The notes under the pieces were generated by a model, which was not told where the DNA came from, did not search any database, and worked only from the letters and a program-made list of their open reading frames with translations. A DNA stretch of 34,035 bases from a virus. This document shows, one piece after another, positions 12,571 through 20,402 of the stretch. The DNA lies in IMG/VR virus record IMGVR_UViG_3300042450_001855, positions 1 through 34,035 of that record; one strand, written 5' to 3'. The translations under genes and the position numbers were made by a program. The first letter of the stretch is position 1, and each line of letters opens with the position of its first letter.

Positions 12571-12773
12571 GTTACTTAGGCAAAGAAACATCTTCCCTGG
12601 AGCGCCTGGCCGAGTCAGAGCCGGTGGGGCCGAGCTACGAAGATCTGGATGAGTTTGCAATGTTCTGGTGGGGAGCAGATGCTGATGAGCGCACGGTCAC
12701 TGATGTGATTGAAGGTGGAAGCATGTCCGCATTCGCCCGCGTTGTCCTCGCTCACTGGGGAAGCCAGTCATGA
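12567..12773 (+). CDS. Hypothetical acidic protein (68 aa)
   Basis: Start at the ATG overlapping the HNH stop. Acidic and Trp-containing (SYEDLDEFAMFWWGADADER), with an ending FARVVLAHWGSQS. The phrase LAESEPVGPSYEDLDE recalls the linker-like EPEPP motifs of the chain. No function known. It overlaps the last gene of the chain by four bases. Confidence 0.6.
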   Translation: MSYLGKETSSLERLAESEPVGPSYEDLDEFAMFWWGADADERTVTDVIEGGSMSAFARVVLAHWGSQS

Positions 12774-12937
12774 ACGAACAGCAAGAACCATCGCCACCAA
12801 GCAGCCAGCAGTTCAAAGTTATAAAACTAGCTCCCAACGGCCCCGCTCCTGGGCAGTCTGTCAACGCATGGCTCTATGGTAAAGACCAGCACCATCGACG
12901 ACAAATTGGAAAAGCTCAATGGAAAAGGCTCCCTTAA
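12770..12937 (+). CDS. Hypothetical protein (55 aa), last of the rightward chain
   Basis: Short gene supported by the ATGA overlap at its start. It has a Gln, Pro and Ser-rich N-terminus and a basic end (HHRRQIGKAQWKRLP). Its stop shares the bases TTAA with the stop of the converging leftward gene and lies inside the hairpin at 12926-12944. Confidence 0.55.
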   Translation: MNEQQEPSPPSSQQFKVIKLAPNGPAPGQSVNAWLYGKDQHHRRQIGKAQWKRLP

Positions 12938-12944
12938 GGAGCCT
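12926..12944. terminator. Convergent hairpin terminator
   Basis: Perfect 7-bp stem AGGCTCC / GGAGCCT with loop CTTAA, placed exactly where the rightward chain and a leftward gene meet; both stop codons fall in the loop. A short T-run follows on the minus strand only (TTTTCC). Confidence 0.7.
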
Positions 12945-13119
12945 CAATCAATCTACTGGGAATGAAGTCTAGGCTTGGTCTGGCAATTGCCAGAAAGGCT
13001 TGGGCTTCTTTTTTTGTTTCCCATGGAAAGGAAAGAAAAATAATGCTGCCATCCTTTTCCTCCCTTGCGATAGCCCAACCTCCATCGCATGAAGAAATAA
13101 TAAGATCATTATCAACCAT
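12934..13119 (-). CDS. Hypothetical protein (61 aa)
   Basis: Compact alpha/beta sequence: MVDNDLIISSCDGGWAIARE, a beta hairpin (GSIIFLSFPW) and a helix (KKEAQAFLAIARPS). The layout suits a small single-domain protein, but no family is recognised. It ends in the convergent hairpin and follows the 46-aa gene by nine bases. Confidence 0.55.
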   Translation of the reverse strand: MVDNDLIISSCDGGWAIAREEKDGSIIFLSFPWETKKEAQAFLAIARPSLDFIPSRLIEAP

Positions 13120-13128
13120 GAAACAAGC

Positions 13129-13269
13129 TTAACGGCCAAAGCCATATGCAGGTTTTGGACTTTCCGCTTGACTGTCATCATTGTCTTCTTCCTTCAAGAG
13201 TGGTGGTGATGCCGCCGGGGCTTCAAGAACAGCAGGAGTCTTAAAACCCTTGTCCCAAATGATTGCCAT
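13129..13269 (-). CDS. Small acidic protein (46 aa)
   Basis: A short frame directly after the helicase gene. It begins MAIIWDKGFKTPAVLEAP and is rich in Pro, Ala, Asp and Glu with a Lys and Gly-containing end (KPAYGFGR), probably disordered. Coding is supported only by position and composition; no Shine-Dalgarno is strong. Confidence 0.45.
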   Translation of the reverse strand: MAIIWDKGFKTPAVLEAPAASPPLLKEEDNDDSQAESPKPAYGFGR

Positions 13270-13292
13270 GGTCTTAGATCATTTCTTCTAGC

Positions 13293-16286
13293 TTAAAAGA
13301 ATTCATCGTCACTATTGGCTTCTGCAATGGGGAAATCTTCAATTTCCCTTGGCACGTACTCCCAAGAATGGTAAAGCCTCACTTTTTCATTGTTAGGGCC
13401 ATTCTGAAAGCTGCTAGTGATCAAGCCTTGTCTTCTCGCCACTTCTAGCATCTTGCTCGCTGACGCCACATCCCAGTTACTGGACAGTGCAGCCACCTGC
13501 TGCCTACTGAGACGTTCAGTTTTGCGCATGTTCACAGTATTCACCACTTGATCAAGCTCTTCAGAACTGCCACCAATGGGGCCAGCATATCTCCAACCAT
13601 AGTTCAAAGTATCACGCTGCAAATTATGCTTACCAGTTAGGCCGCTTCTGCTCTTCAGCCACTCAAAAACAAATTGATTTGGGTCGTGACTGTTCTCTGG
13701 GCGAGTGAGCTTAACCACTTCACTGACGTTATCAACGAAGCTGGTTGAATCTCTCAATCCTCCACTTTTATTTAAGTGGTGCAGAATGGCAATACTTACT
13801 TTGTACTTATTAGCAATGTCTCTTAGCCCATAGATTACATCGCCAGCATTGCTTCGTACCAAGTCCACTTCCATGCCTGCCAAGCAAGCCGTCAACGAGT
13901 CAATGGCTACGAACACTGGACGATGCTTCCTGACATACTCCTCCAGTTGCTTCATGTGGCCGAACCTCCAGTTCTCCCAGAATGCAATGGTGCCAGGCTC
14001 CAGGCCAGCATCTTGAAAACCAATCACGCCAAGCTTCTCGCTGGTATCCACCAATGGTTCATCACTTTGAATGATGAGGCTTTTGCCTTTCATACAGCGT
14101 CTGCCACTCCATGATTGACCAAGAGCAATGTTCAGCGCCCAGTTGTAAATCAATGTGCTGTTATGGGTGACGATAAAATCATTCGTGACATACGTGTGAG
14201 ACGGATGGTCAACCATGATGCACTGAGCATCGTCGTCTCCAAGATATTCAACAGAGTCGATCATCCGAGAAGGTTGATATCTAGTGCGGGCGATTTCCTT
14301 CTCCGCTTTTGCGTCCATCCAGAAACTCTTGAAACCATTGGGTATTGAAATAAACACACGATAACTGTCGCGTCCTGTCTTGCGTTCGCCTTTGTATTCA
14401 AACCACGGCTTACGAACAGACCTGCTGCACTTGCCGCCTAGGGATTGAACAATAAAAACCACTGCGTCTGCTAGGTCTTTCGATGACGAGTCAAACGTAG
14501 TTGAATGTCCATCCGTGGTTCCATCAGTATCCATGAGGCCATGCAGGAGGTCTAGTCTCTGCTGAACAGATGCAAATAAATACTCCTCTGGCACAAACTT
14601 CTCCCATGACCTGCAGCCCCAAAGGCCCATCCCCCTGAGAATATTGCGCATACCATTGCGTGATCCGTTCTCAGTGATCGAATAAGTTTTGCAGCTAATG
14701 CGATCTTCTTTCATAGACAGAGAGTGCTTCTCTTTCAAGCGTGCCCAGAACTTGTCGGCAATTTCGTCATCCGAAATAGTGATATCAAAGTTACCAGCAA
14801 GACACCCGTCCCCAAGTAGCACGCCGAGAACGTATGGATCAATTGGCAACTCTTGCTTCTCAAATTGGACAGGTCCAACCATGGGAATGGAATGGTTCCT
14901 ATCTTTGCGTCCATTGCCCTTGTGCAAGTGCAGAGTTTCGCGGATTTCCTTCAGCGAACGCACTGTCCAATCCTTTTTGCGATCACGTTGGTTTTGATTT
15001 TTGGTAAGCCACAGGTGCTCATCACAGCAATGGGTGGTAGCGCCATCGCTCATTTTCACCTGAAAAATTGGTTTTTTACCTTGGGGAAATACTCCAGTGA
15101 CTGTGGTCACAGAACCGTCACCAGCGATTACCTTGTCACCAACGCAAAGCTCGCCCATGAACTTCCAGCCAGTAGGAGTAAGAACTTTCGCCCATAAAGG
15201 CTGCGCCTTACCAGTTCCTCCTGATGCTGCCAATAGCATCACGCTGCCCAGTGGAATGATTCCTGCAATCAGCCATTCCCTGCATTGCTCTGAGTTGGCG
15301 ATGGTCAAAGCATCAATGGTTTCAATTTCTTCTTTACCATAAATGCGATGCTTCGCTTCTTCAACCACCCGGTCAATTGACTGCTGGTTCATCTTCAAGC
15401 CATGCTGCTCTAGCCATGCAGTAGTCTCAAAGGCCACGCGAGAATCATTGGCATACAGACCAACAAAGCCTTCAACTGTGGAGATGATCTCCTCATAGGA
15501 GGGCTTACCATCTCGCCCTTGATGACGATTCTTGCCAATGGAAGCAAGTAAATCGTCTTTAGTGGCGCCTTCTTCAATGTAATCTGCTATGTCATAACCA
15601 TTGCCAGGAGGAAGATTGTCCCATTCCCAACTGCGTGGATCAGCATATAGCCATTGTGCGCCTGGATTATCAGAAGCAACTTCTGCCATGAATGCCACGC
15701 CATGCTGATCACGATCAGGGCAAAGAACAGTTTGAATGTTTCTGAATAAGTTGGAATAGTCTCCATTGGTGCGATACTGCTTGCTTCCCCCAAGGAAAGT
15801 AACAGCAGGGAGATCAATGGCCCACATCGACTGACAGGTTAGTTCCCCTTCAACAATGAACACTGGCAGGCCAGTTTTTGCGCTTTCAGCAATAGCTTCG
15901 TGATACTTGTAAGGCAGTACGCCTGCTCTAACTTCCTGTAACTGTGCCTTGTGATTGGCATTATCAGCAATGGTGGGAAATTCCTGCCAGATTTTCTTGC
16001 TGCCCGAGTGGTCGTCACGATGCACCCGCACCACTTCGCTGCCAGCGGCGTTCTTGTAGTTGAACTCATACCTTCCAGGCTCCCTGGAGGGCTTCTCCCA
16101 TCGCATCAATGGGGCCAAGGCGTCTCTGATTTCGGCTCTGTGATCAGGGCTGGGGTCATGCCAACAGTTGTAGCCACCAGTGTTTTTGTTGATAGTAAAG
16201 TCATTACCATCGCAGGCAGGGCAGATATACTTTCCATCCTTACTGGGCTCTAGAGCCTCCAAATGATCTAAAATCGAAAACGTCAC
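13293..16286 (-). CDS. TOPRIM primase / RecA-fold helicase with an intein
   Basis: The N-terminus has a zinc-finger pattern (C22, C25, C41, H43) and a TOPRIM-like core (IVEGE 144-148, DRD 191-193). After residue 335 comes a RecA-fold ATPase of the RepA/AAA_25 kind: Walker A GGTGK-S, Walker B VFVAIDS (791-797) and a sensor-like ILHHLNKSGG. An intein (residues 361-709) splits the Walker A between Lys360 and Ser710. Extein length is 648. The joined enzyme should prime and unwind phage DNA at the fork. The start is a GTG at 16286; a stop lies not far upstream in frame and no ATG offers itself. Confidence 0.88.
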   Translation of the reverse strand: MTFSILDHLEALEPSKDGKYICPACDGNDFTINKNTGGYNCWHDPSPDHRAEIRDALAPLMRWEKPSREPGRYEFNYKNAAGSEVVRVHRDDHSGSKKIWQEFPTIADNANHKAQLQEVRAGVLPYKYHEAIAESAKTGLPVFIVEGELTCQSMWAIDLPAVTFLGGSKQYRTNGDYSNLFRNIQTVLCPDRDQHGVAFMAEVASDNPGAQWLYADPRSWEWDNLPPGNGYDIADYIEEGATKDDLLASIGKNRHQGRDGKPSYEEIISTVEGFVGLYANDSRVAFETTAWLEQHGLKMNQQSIDRVVEEAKHRIYGKEEIETIDALTIANSEQCREWLIAGIIPLGSVMLLAASGGTGKAQPLWAKVLTPTGWKFMGELCVGDKVIAGDGSVTTVTGVFPQGKKPIFQVKMSDGATTHCCDEHLWLTKNQNQRDRKKDWTVRSLKEIRETLHLHKGNGRKDRNHSIPMVGPVQFEKQELPIDPYVLGVLLGDGCLAGNFDITISDDEIADKFWARLKEKHSLSMKEDRISCKTYSITENGSRNGMRNILRGMGLWGCRSWEKFVPEEYLFASVQQRLDLLHGLMDTDGTTDGHSTTFDSSSKDLADAVVFIVQSLGGKCSRSVRKPWFEYKGERKTGRDSYRVFISIPNGFKSFWMDAKAEKEIARTRYQPSRMIDSVEYLGDDDAQCIMVDHPSHTYVTNDFIVTHNSTLIYNWALNIALGQSWSGRRCMKGKSLIIQSDEPLVDTSEKLGVIGFQDAGLEPGTIAFWENWRFGHMKQLEEYVRKHRPVFVAIDSLTACLAGMEVDLVRSNAGDVIYGLRDIANKYKVSIAILHHLNKSGGLRDSTSFVDNVSEVVKLTRPENSHDPNQFVFEWLKSRSGLTGKHNLQRDTLNYGWRYAGPIGGSSEELDQVVNTVNMRKTERLSRQQVAALSSNWDVASASKMLEVARRQGLITSSFQNGPNNEKVRLYHSWEYVPREIEDFPIAEANSDDEFF
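14160..15206 (-). mobile_element. LAGLIDADG intein in the helicase Walker A motif (349 aa)
   Basis: The intein runs from Ala361 to Asn709 of the helicase. It starts AQPLWAKVLTPTGWKFMGEL rather than with Cys, as in the Ala-1 class, and ends VTNDFIVTHN followed by Ser. Block B-like GATTHCCDEHLW is present. The two endonuclease motifs are VLGVLLGDGCL (487-497) and LLHGLMDTDGT (580-590), so the homing nuclease looks intact. The junction Lys-Ser inside the ATP-binding loop is a known favoured intein site. Splicing is required for ATPase activity. Confidence 0.9.
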
Positions 16287-16428
16287 GGGAAGTCCAAGAA
16301 GAGCACAGCCATCATGCCAGTTGATGGGGCACGCCGCACTGACAATGAAACATTAGAAATGCTTATGGCCTCAATGGTTGCAAAGGGGGTCTCAGGGGCT
16401 ATTGTGGCCACGAACCTTGCAGTTTCAC

Positions 16429-16647
16429 ATGCCCAAAAGCCTTTACGCAGGGGGGAAGTTCCGTCGTCATTTCACCCTCTCGAACCAAGCCTCAAACCAT
16501 TTGGACTCCATCGCGCATTCCGCCTTGCTATCGCGTTCTGAAACACTAGAGCGTCTCATTCGTGCCACTTCGTCTTGGGAAGGTGGTGCTATGTTCAACG
16601 ATCAATCTTGGCCCTTTGTCACTGACTACACCGATGAAGCTCTCTGA
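16429..16647 (+). CDS. Ribbon-helix-helix DNA-binding protein (72 aa)
   Basis: Residues 13-46 fit a ribbon-helix-helix fold: a strand (HFTLSNQ), first helix (ASNHLDSIAHSAL) and the signature turn plus second helix LSRSETLERLIRA. The acidic C-terminus (FVTDYTDEAL) is extra. Such proteins are dimeric repressors. It is the first gene of the rightward recombination block, divergent from the helicase across 16287-16428, and so could control one or both. I use the ATG at 16429; a TTG upstream is possible. It overlaps the next gene by 14 bases. Confidence 0.65.
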   Translation: MPKSLYAGGKFRRHFTLSNQASNHLDSIAHSALLSRSETLERLIRATSSWEGGAMFNDQSWPFVTDYTDEAL

Positions 16648-16891
16648 ACTAATCGCTATTTGCACAGCTTCTCTGACTGAGCACGGCGACATGCCAGTGA
16701 TCTTGGCTCGTGAGGGCTCAATCCTTGAGGAAGGTTTTGAAAACAGTTTTATTGACGGCATCACCGACATTCGACTTACGCATGATTGGCCATTGCCCGG
16801 TAAAAGCCTAATGGTGGCCGAGCCCATAAAGTCGCAACTGTTGATTCTGTATGATTCTCTTTGCACTCTAGACAGCTCAATCCCTGAATGA
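16634..16891 (+). CDS. Hypothetical protein (85 aa)
   Basis: Starts MKLSELIAICTASLTEHGDMPVIL, a pattern (S-E-L-I ... H-G-D-x-P-V) found in many small phage proteins of unknown role. The rest is a small beta-rich domain (IRLTHDWPLPGKSLMVAEP). It overlaps the ribbon-helix-helix gene by 14 bases and the annealing-protein gene by four (ATGA), so these are one operon. Confidence 0.65.
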   Translation: MKLSELIAICTASLTEHGDMPVILAREGSILEEGFENSFIDGITDIRLTHDWPLPGKSLMVAEPIKSQLLILYDSLCTLDSSIPE

Positions 16892-17799
16892 TTTATTTAC
16901 GCTATAGCCCTTCTGATTTTTTAACAATGAACGAACTCACGCAAACGATGATGGCCGAACGCTCCATGGGTCAGTTCCAGCCTTTAGAAGTGGCGGCTGA
17001 CGCCTTCAAGGCCGCTTACGAGCTTGCCATTGGCGAGCATGTGGAGAAGAACTATAAGGGGCTCTCCTACCTCTCCTGGCCCTTTGCCTTTCGCTATTTG
17101 AAGGAGCACTTCCCCTCCTTCTACGTGTCGTTTGAGGAGGCGACCATTGGCTGGCCGGTGTTTGGGCAAACTGGCTGCTGGCTGCTGCGCCCTTATTTGA
17201 CGGACGGCTGCCGTCGCACTCCAGCACTTGTGTTTCCGCTCATGGACAACAAGCACGGATCCCTGCAAGAGCTGAATGCACGATCAGTCAGTGACAACAT
17301 TCAACGTGCAAGCGTTAAGTGCATTGCCACCTTCACTGGCCTTGGCCTAAAACTGTACACTGGAGAAGACATCCCCAAGAGTGACGAGGAAGTCTCAAAG
17401 CCTGCCGCAAAAGCAAGCACGAAAGCAGCGCCTGCAAAGAATGATCCTCCTGTCAAAACAGAGGAACCTGCCGCCAGCAGCGAGTTCGATGGTAAAAGCG
17501 CATTGCTTTCCTTCTGCAAAGCCAATCCACTCGGCTACGCAGACGAACGCACCAGCATGATGGCAGGCAAGGCAGCGTTGCAAAACATTGGCCTTTCCAA
17601 AGGCGACGACATCAAAGATCGTGCCATGTTCGCCAACGTCGTCACTACTGCTGTCACTTCTTGGACCAAAGAACAAGGAGTGAAGATTAGCAAAGAAACG
17701 ATGGGGGAAGAAGTTGACAAGCTTCGTGCCATTTGTGCGGAAGGCACCATCGAACAGGCTATTAAAGGAGTAGAACTGTTTATTGTGGGAAAGCAATAG
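16888..17799 (+). CDS. Single-strand annealing protein, DUF1071/Sak3-type
   Basis: Residues 55-165 match the DUF1071 (Sak3) recombinase family: LSYLSWPFAFRYLKEHFP, GCWLLRPYLTDGC, then ALVFPLMDNKHGS, NARSVSDNIQRASVKCIA and GLGLKLYTGEDIP. An Ala, Lys and Pro-rich linker (165-200) leads to a second helical domain. The protein should anneal complementary single strands during phage recombination, with the nuclease at 18373 as partner. It starts at an ATGA overlap; an ATG at 16927 is an alternative. Confidence 0.85.
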   Translation: MIYLRYSPSDFLTMNELTQTMMAERSMGQFQPLEVAADAFKAAYELAIGEHVEKNYKGLSYLSWPFAFRYLKEHFPSFYVSFEEATIGWPVFGQTGCWLLRPYLTDGCRRTPALVFPLMDNKHGSLQELNARSVSDNIQRASVKCIATFTGLGLKLYTGEDIPKSDEEVSKPAAKASTKAAPAKNDPPVKTEEPAASSEFDGKSALLSFCKANPLGYADERTSMMAGKAALQNIGLSKGDDIKDRAMFANVVTTAVTSWTKEQGVKISKETMGEEVDKLRAICAEGTIEQAIKGVELFIVGKQ

Positions 17800-17809
17800 A
17801 CATAGCAGC

Positions 17810-17831
17810 GGCCCGCTTCGCGCGGGCCTTT
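17810..17831 (+). terminator. GC-rich hairpin after the annealing-protein gene
   Basis: GGCCCGC / GCGGGCC stem with a TTCGC loop, then TTTGCTG. It lies 11 bases past the stop. The short T-run suggests partial termination that could lower downstream expression. Confidence 0.6.
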
Positions 17832-17879
17832 GCTGGCACAGTCGTCCTTCTTGAAGAAGATTAACCTTTTTATTTTCCC

Positions 17880-17969
17880 ATGGAACTTTTAGTTTTTTCT
17901 TGTCTTGCAATCATTGCTTGCTTAGCAGCCGCTAAGTTCATCTATTTTTTCGCAGGTATTGACTCATGA
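17880..17969 (+). CDS. 29-residue membrane peptide
   Basis: MELLVFSCLAIIACLAAAKF is almost entirely hydrophobic and would cross the membrane once. Its stop overlaps the next start as ATGA, which is the main evidence for translation. It may be a regulatory or membrane micro-protein, or merely a leader that drives the next gene. Confidence 0.4.
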   Translation: MELLVFSCLAIIACLAAAKFIYFFAGIDS

Positions 17970-18127
17970 CTGGCTGGCAATTTCCGTCTAAAAAAGAATG
18001 GGAAGAAGCTTGGAATAGCGCCCATGTGGTGTATGCCGAGAGTGCCGACCCTGACCAATCAGGCTTATGCATGGCGCTGCTATGGCACGCTCGTGCGGCA
18101 TGTCAGAGGAAGAATGAACAAAGCTGA
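17966..18127 (+). CDS. Hypothetical protein (53 aa)
   Basis: Starts MTGWQFPSKKEWEEAWNSAH and is Trp and Glu-rich, with a Cys-containing helix (LCMALLWHARAACQ) and a basic end. ATGA coupling upstream and a 14-base overlap with the next gene support it. No family is recognised. Confidence 0.55.
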   Translation: MTGWQFPSKKEWEEAWNSAHVVYAESADPDQSGLCMALLWHARAACQRKNEQS

Positions 18128-18353
18128 AATCAGGAAACTGATTAAGAAGCTTGACAACGCCGCTGTTTGTTGCCATGAATGTGGCAGCAAATGGGGCGTT
18201 TATAGCGTGGGGTGTTCCTCCACTTGGAACGGCACTTGCCGTGTGTGCGACCAAGAGACACGCATCACTGAATCAAGAGACTACGGCTATTTCTTTACTG
18301 GCATCCGCAAGTTAAAGCTTCAGCTAAAAGACTCCACTGTCGAACCGTCTTGA
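18114..18353 (+). CDS. Zinc-ribbon-like protein (79 aa)
   Basis: The start at 18114 has AGAGGAAGA just upstream. C20-x2-C23 (CCHEC) and C42-x2-C45 (TCRVC) are spaced as in a zinc ribbon; C19 and C34 are extra. A basic N-terminal helix (MNKAEIRKLIKKLD) and a Lys-rich end suggest nucleic-acid binding, but this is inference. It lies just upstream of the exonuclease gene. Confidence 0.65.
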   Translation: MNKAEIRKLIKKLDNAAVCCHECGSKWGVYSVGCSSTWNGTCRVCDQETRITESRDYGYFFTGIRKLKLQLKDSTVEPS

Positions 18354-18372
18354 TCTTTGCTTGATTTGCATT

Positions 18373-19134
18373 ATGTCTGCTGTCTATTACAAGCCCAACC
18401 GAATTAGCCTCAATGGCAAAAGGCACTATCAATGTGAAGGCTTTCCTAATGTGCCAGAGGGAATGCTGCTGCCGTCTGTGACCACTGTGTTGTCGTCAAT
18501 GGCACCAGTAGGCAAGATCATGGCGCTAATCAATTGGCGTAAACGAGTGGGGGCTGAAGAAGCAAATCGTCGCACCAGGCTCGCAGCGAACCGTGGTACA
18601 TGGTTGCATGGTGTGGTAGAGGACTGGTTCAATGGAGAAGACATTGAAAACCATCTAGAAAAAGCTCCAGACTGGAAACCGTATTTCACCATTGCCCAGC
18701 CCTTTCTTGACACTATTGACGAACCATTGTTAGTTGAAAGTGCCGTTTCATGGTGGAACGAAGAAGACTGGATTGGCTATAGCGGCACCTTGGATATGGT
18801 GGCCAAAATGAAAGACGGCTCTACTGTATTGGTCGATTGGAAAACCAGCTATAAAGAAAAGCCTGATTATCAGCTCGCAGACTACAAGCGTCAATTAGGG
18901 GCATATTCAATGGCAGCAGAACAAATGTATTCCTTCCCCATTGATGAAGCTTGGTGCGTGATCGCCTGCTACGACCCAGAAAACAAGGACGTTGAGCCCT
19001 CCCTCCAACTGGTGCATCTCGATGGCTTTGAACTGGTGAGCCAGCAGCGCATCATGCACGATACTGTTAAGAGATATTTCAAGGAGCATCACCCAGGGGG
19101 CAGGGCATTTGCGCTTACGGCCGACAGGGGGTAA
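18373..19134 (+). CDS. PD-(D/E)XK exonuclease, RecB/Cas4-like
   Basis: The active-site pattern is present: H79 (GTWLHGVVE), D141 (YSGTLDMVA), D155-W-K157 (VLVDWKTS) and the Q174-x-x-A-Y178 motif (RQLGAYS). The length (253 aa) is normal. I start at the ATG at 18373, since the frame upstream opens only with TTG. Together with the annealing protein it forms a two-part recombination system: the nuclease chews one strand and the annealing protein pairs the exposed ends. In phages such pairs act at double-strand breaks and in concatemer formation. Confidence 0.85.
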   Translation: MSAVYYKPNRISLNGKRHYQCEGFPNVPEGMLLPSVTTVLSSMAPVGKIMALINWRKRVGAEEANRRTRLAANRGTWLHGVVEDWFNGEDIENHLEKAPDWKPYFTIAQPFLDTIDEPLLVESAVSWWNEEDWIGYSGTLDMVAKMKDGSTVLVDWKTSYKEKPDYQLADYKRQLGAYSMAAEQMYSFPIDEAWCVIACYDPENKDVEPSLQLVHLDGFELVSQQRIMHDTVKRYFKEHHPGGRAFALTADRG

Positions 19135-19185
19135 GATAAGCGAGCCCTGAACAGGGGCAAACCATCACTCCTCAGGAGAAACACC

Positions 19186-19437
19186 ATGGCCAACAGGCCC
19201 CCACTGACTGCCGCGATCGACCTCACGCCTGAGCTGCTGAATGCTCTGAAGGCTGCAGGCCCCAACGATCGTGGCAACTACTGCCTGGACCTTGCCGTCT
19301 GGGAAAACACCAAAGGCACCTCTGATCGCGCTCCTCAGTTTACTGGGAGCATCAAAGTGAAAGGCACGAAAGACGGCCCCAAAGGCTTTGCTTCCGTTTG
19401 GGACAATCGCGCCAGCTCTGATTCCGACCTGTTCTGA
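19186..19437 (+). CDS. Small beta-rich protein with acidic tail (83 aa)
   Basis: AGGAG lies seven bases before the ATG. The core (NYCLDLAVWENTKGTSD, then QFTGSIKVKGTKDGPKGFASV) is beta-rich and basic, and the tail (SSDSDLF) is short and acidic and ends in Phe. That layout recalls single-stranded DNA-binding proteins, whose acidic tails recruit partners, and it sits among recombination genes. I cannot assign it to the SSB family. It precedes dcd by three bases. Confidence 0.6.
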   Translation: MANRPPLTAAIDLTPELLNALKAAGPNDRGNYCLDLAVWENTKGTSDRAPQFTGSIKVKGTKDGPKGFASVWDNRASSDSDLF

Positions 19438-19440
19438 GCC

Positions 19441-20031
19441 ATGCTTCTCAACGACCAGCAAATCAGCAAACTCGCCGAGCTTGACATTTTTGTTCCGTAC
19501 GTTGGCGAAAAGCGACGCGCTCTAGACGATGGGACCAAGGCCATTTCTTATGGTCTTTCCCAAGCCGGCTATGACATTCGCTTGAGCCCTGAGCAGTTCT
19601 TGGTGTTTGATGGTGAATCAAACAACAACTTTGGTTCCGTACTGGACCCAAAGGATGCAAAGCGATTCGTTCCTTACGAAGCACAACTGTGCGTCAATGA
19701 GAATGGTTCATTCTTTGAACTGCCTCCTTATAGCTTTGGACTTGGGGTGAGCCTAGAGCTGATCTCCATGCCTCCTAGCATCATGGGGCTTTGCTCAGGC
19801 AAGAGCACTTACGCTCGTTGCGGAGTGATCATCAACGTCACTCCCATTGAACCTGGCTGGGCTGGCCACTTGACCATGCACGTTGCCAATGCAACGGCCT
19901 TTACGGCCCGCATCTACGCCAATGAGGGCATCGTGCAAGTGATGCTTGTTCAGCTCTTTGGCAACGTAAAGCAGCCCTACTCCGGTCACTACCAATACCA
20001 AGGCGCTACAGTGCAACTAGCTGCAGTCTGA
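19441..20031 (+). CDS. dcd: dCTP deaminase-family protein
   Basis: The protein matches Dcd along its length: SYGLSQAGYDIRL (36-48), the GKSTYARCG substrate motif (120-128) and NVTPIEPGWAGHLT (132-145), then ARIYANEGIVQV. Dcd converts dCTP to dUTP, which feeds dTMP synthesis by the ThyX encoded nearby. One oddity: the residue in the position of the catalytic Glu of Dcd (L-E-x-x-N) is His147 here (TMHVAN). It could be an altered deaminase or a dUTPase-like relative. It is the start of a nucleotide-metabolism run. Confidence 0.85.
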   Translation: MLLNDQQISKLAELDIFVPYVGEKRRALDDGTKAISYGLSQAGYDIRLSPEQFLVFDGESNNNFGSVLDPKDAKRFVPYEAQLCVNENGSFFELPPYSFGLGVSLELISMPPSIMGLCSGKSTYARCGVIINVTPIEPGWAGHLTMHVANATAFTARIYANEGIVQVMLVQLFGNVKQPYSGHYQYQGATVQLAAV

Positions 20032-20033
20032 CA

Positions 20034-20402
20034 TTGAGCGCTCTTGAAGATCAGTTCCTCGGCATCTGGCAAGCCAACCATCCTCAGTTCATTTTTGAAC
20101 GAGAATTTTCTGCCATTGACGCCTGGGAAGCGGACTATCAAGAGCGCTTTTCAAAAAGCAAACGGTCTAAGCGCTATAGGCTAGATTTTGCCCACCCCAA
20201 CTCTTGCACTGGTGTTGAGATTCAAGGTGGTGTATACAATCGTGGCCGTCATGTTACTGGCTCAGGTTATGAAAGAGATTGCCGTAAATACAATCTTGCT
20301 TATACAAGCAAGTGGACAATCTTTCTCCTCACTTCTGCCATGGCCAAAGACCTTTTCTGGCATTCGCTGATCGCTGCACATATTCGCACTGTTTCTGCAT
20401 AG
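20034..20402 (+). CDS. PD-(D/E)XK-type nuclease, resolvase-like
   Basis: Residues 47-100 show D51 (RYRLDFAHP), E62 (VEIQGG), then GRHVTGSGYERDCRKYN and a final beta strand (TIFLLTS). This is a compact restriction-endonuclease-like fold seen in phage proteins often called Holliday-junction or VRR-like nucleases. The usual E-x-K is E-x-Q here (E62, Q64). The start is a TTG two bases after the dcd stop; no ATG is available. Its last 74 bases overlap an antisense gene. Confidence 0.65.
   Translation: MSALEDQFLGIWQANHPQFIFEREFSAIDAWEADYQERFSKSKRSKRYRLDFAHPNSCTGVEIQGGVYNRGRHVTGSGYERDCRKYNLAYTSKWTIFLLTSAMAKDLFWHSLIAAHIRTVSA

Noticed and set aside
16399-16470. Minus-strand 23-codon frame with a good Shine-Dalgarno, near the helicase start
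   Set aside because: It is fully antisense to the ribbon-helix-helix gene and its upstream region. No longer frame continues it.
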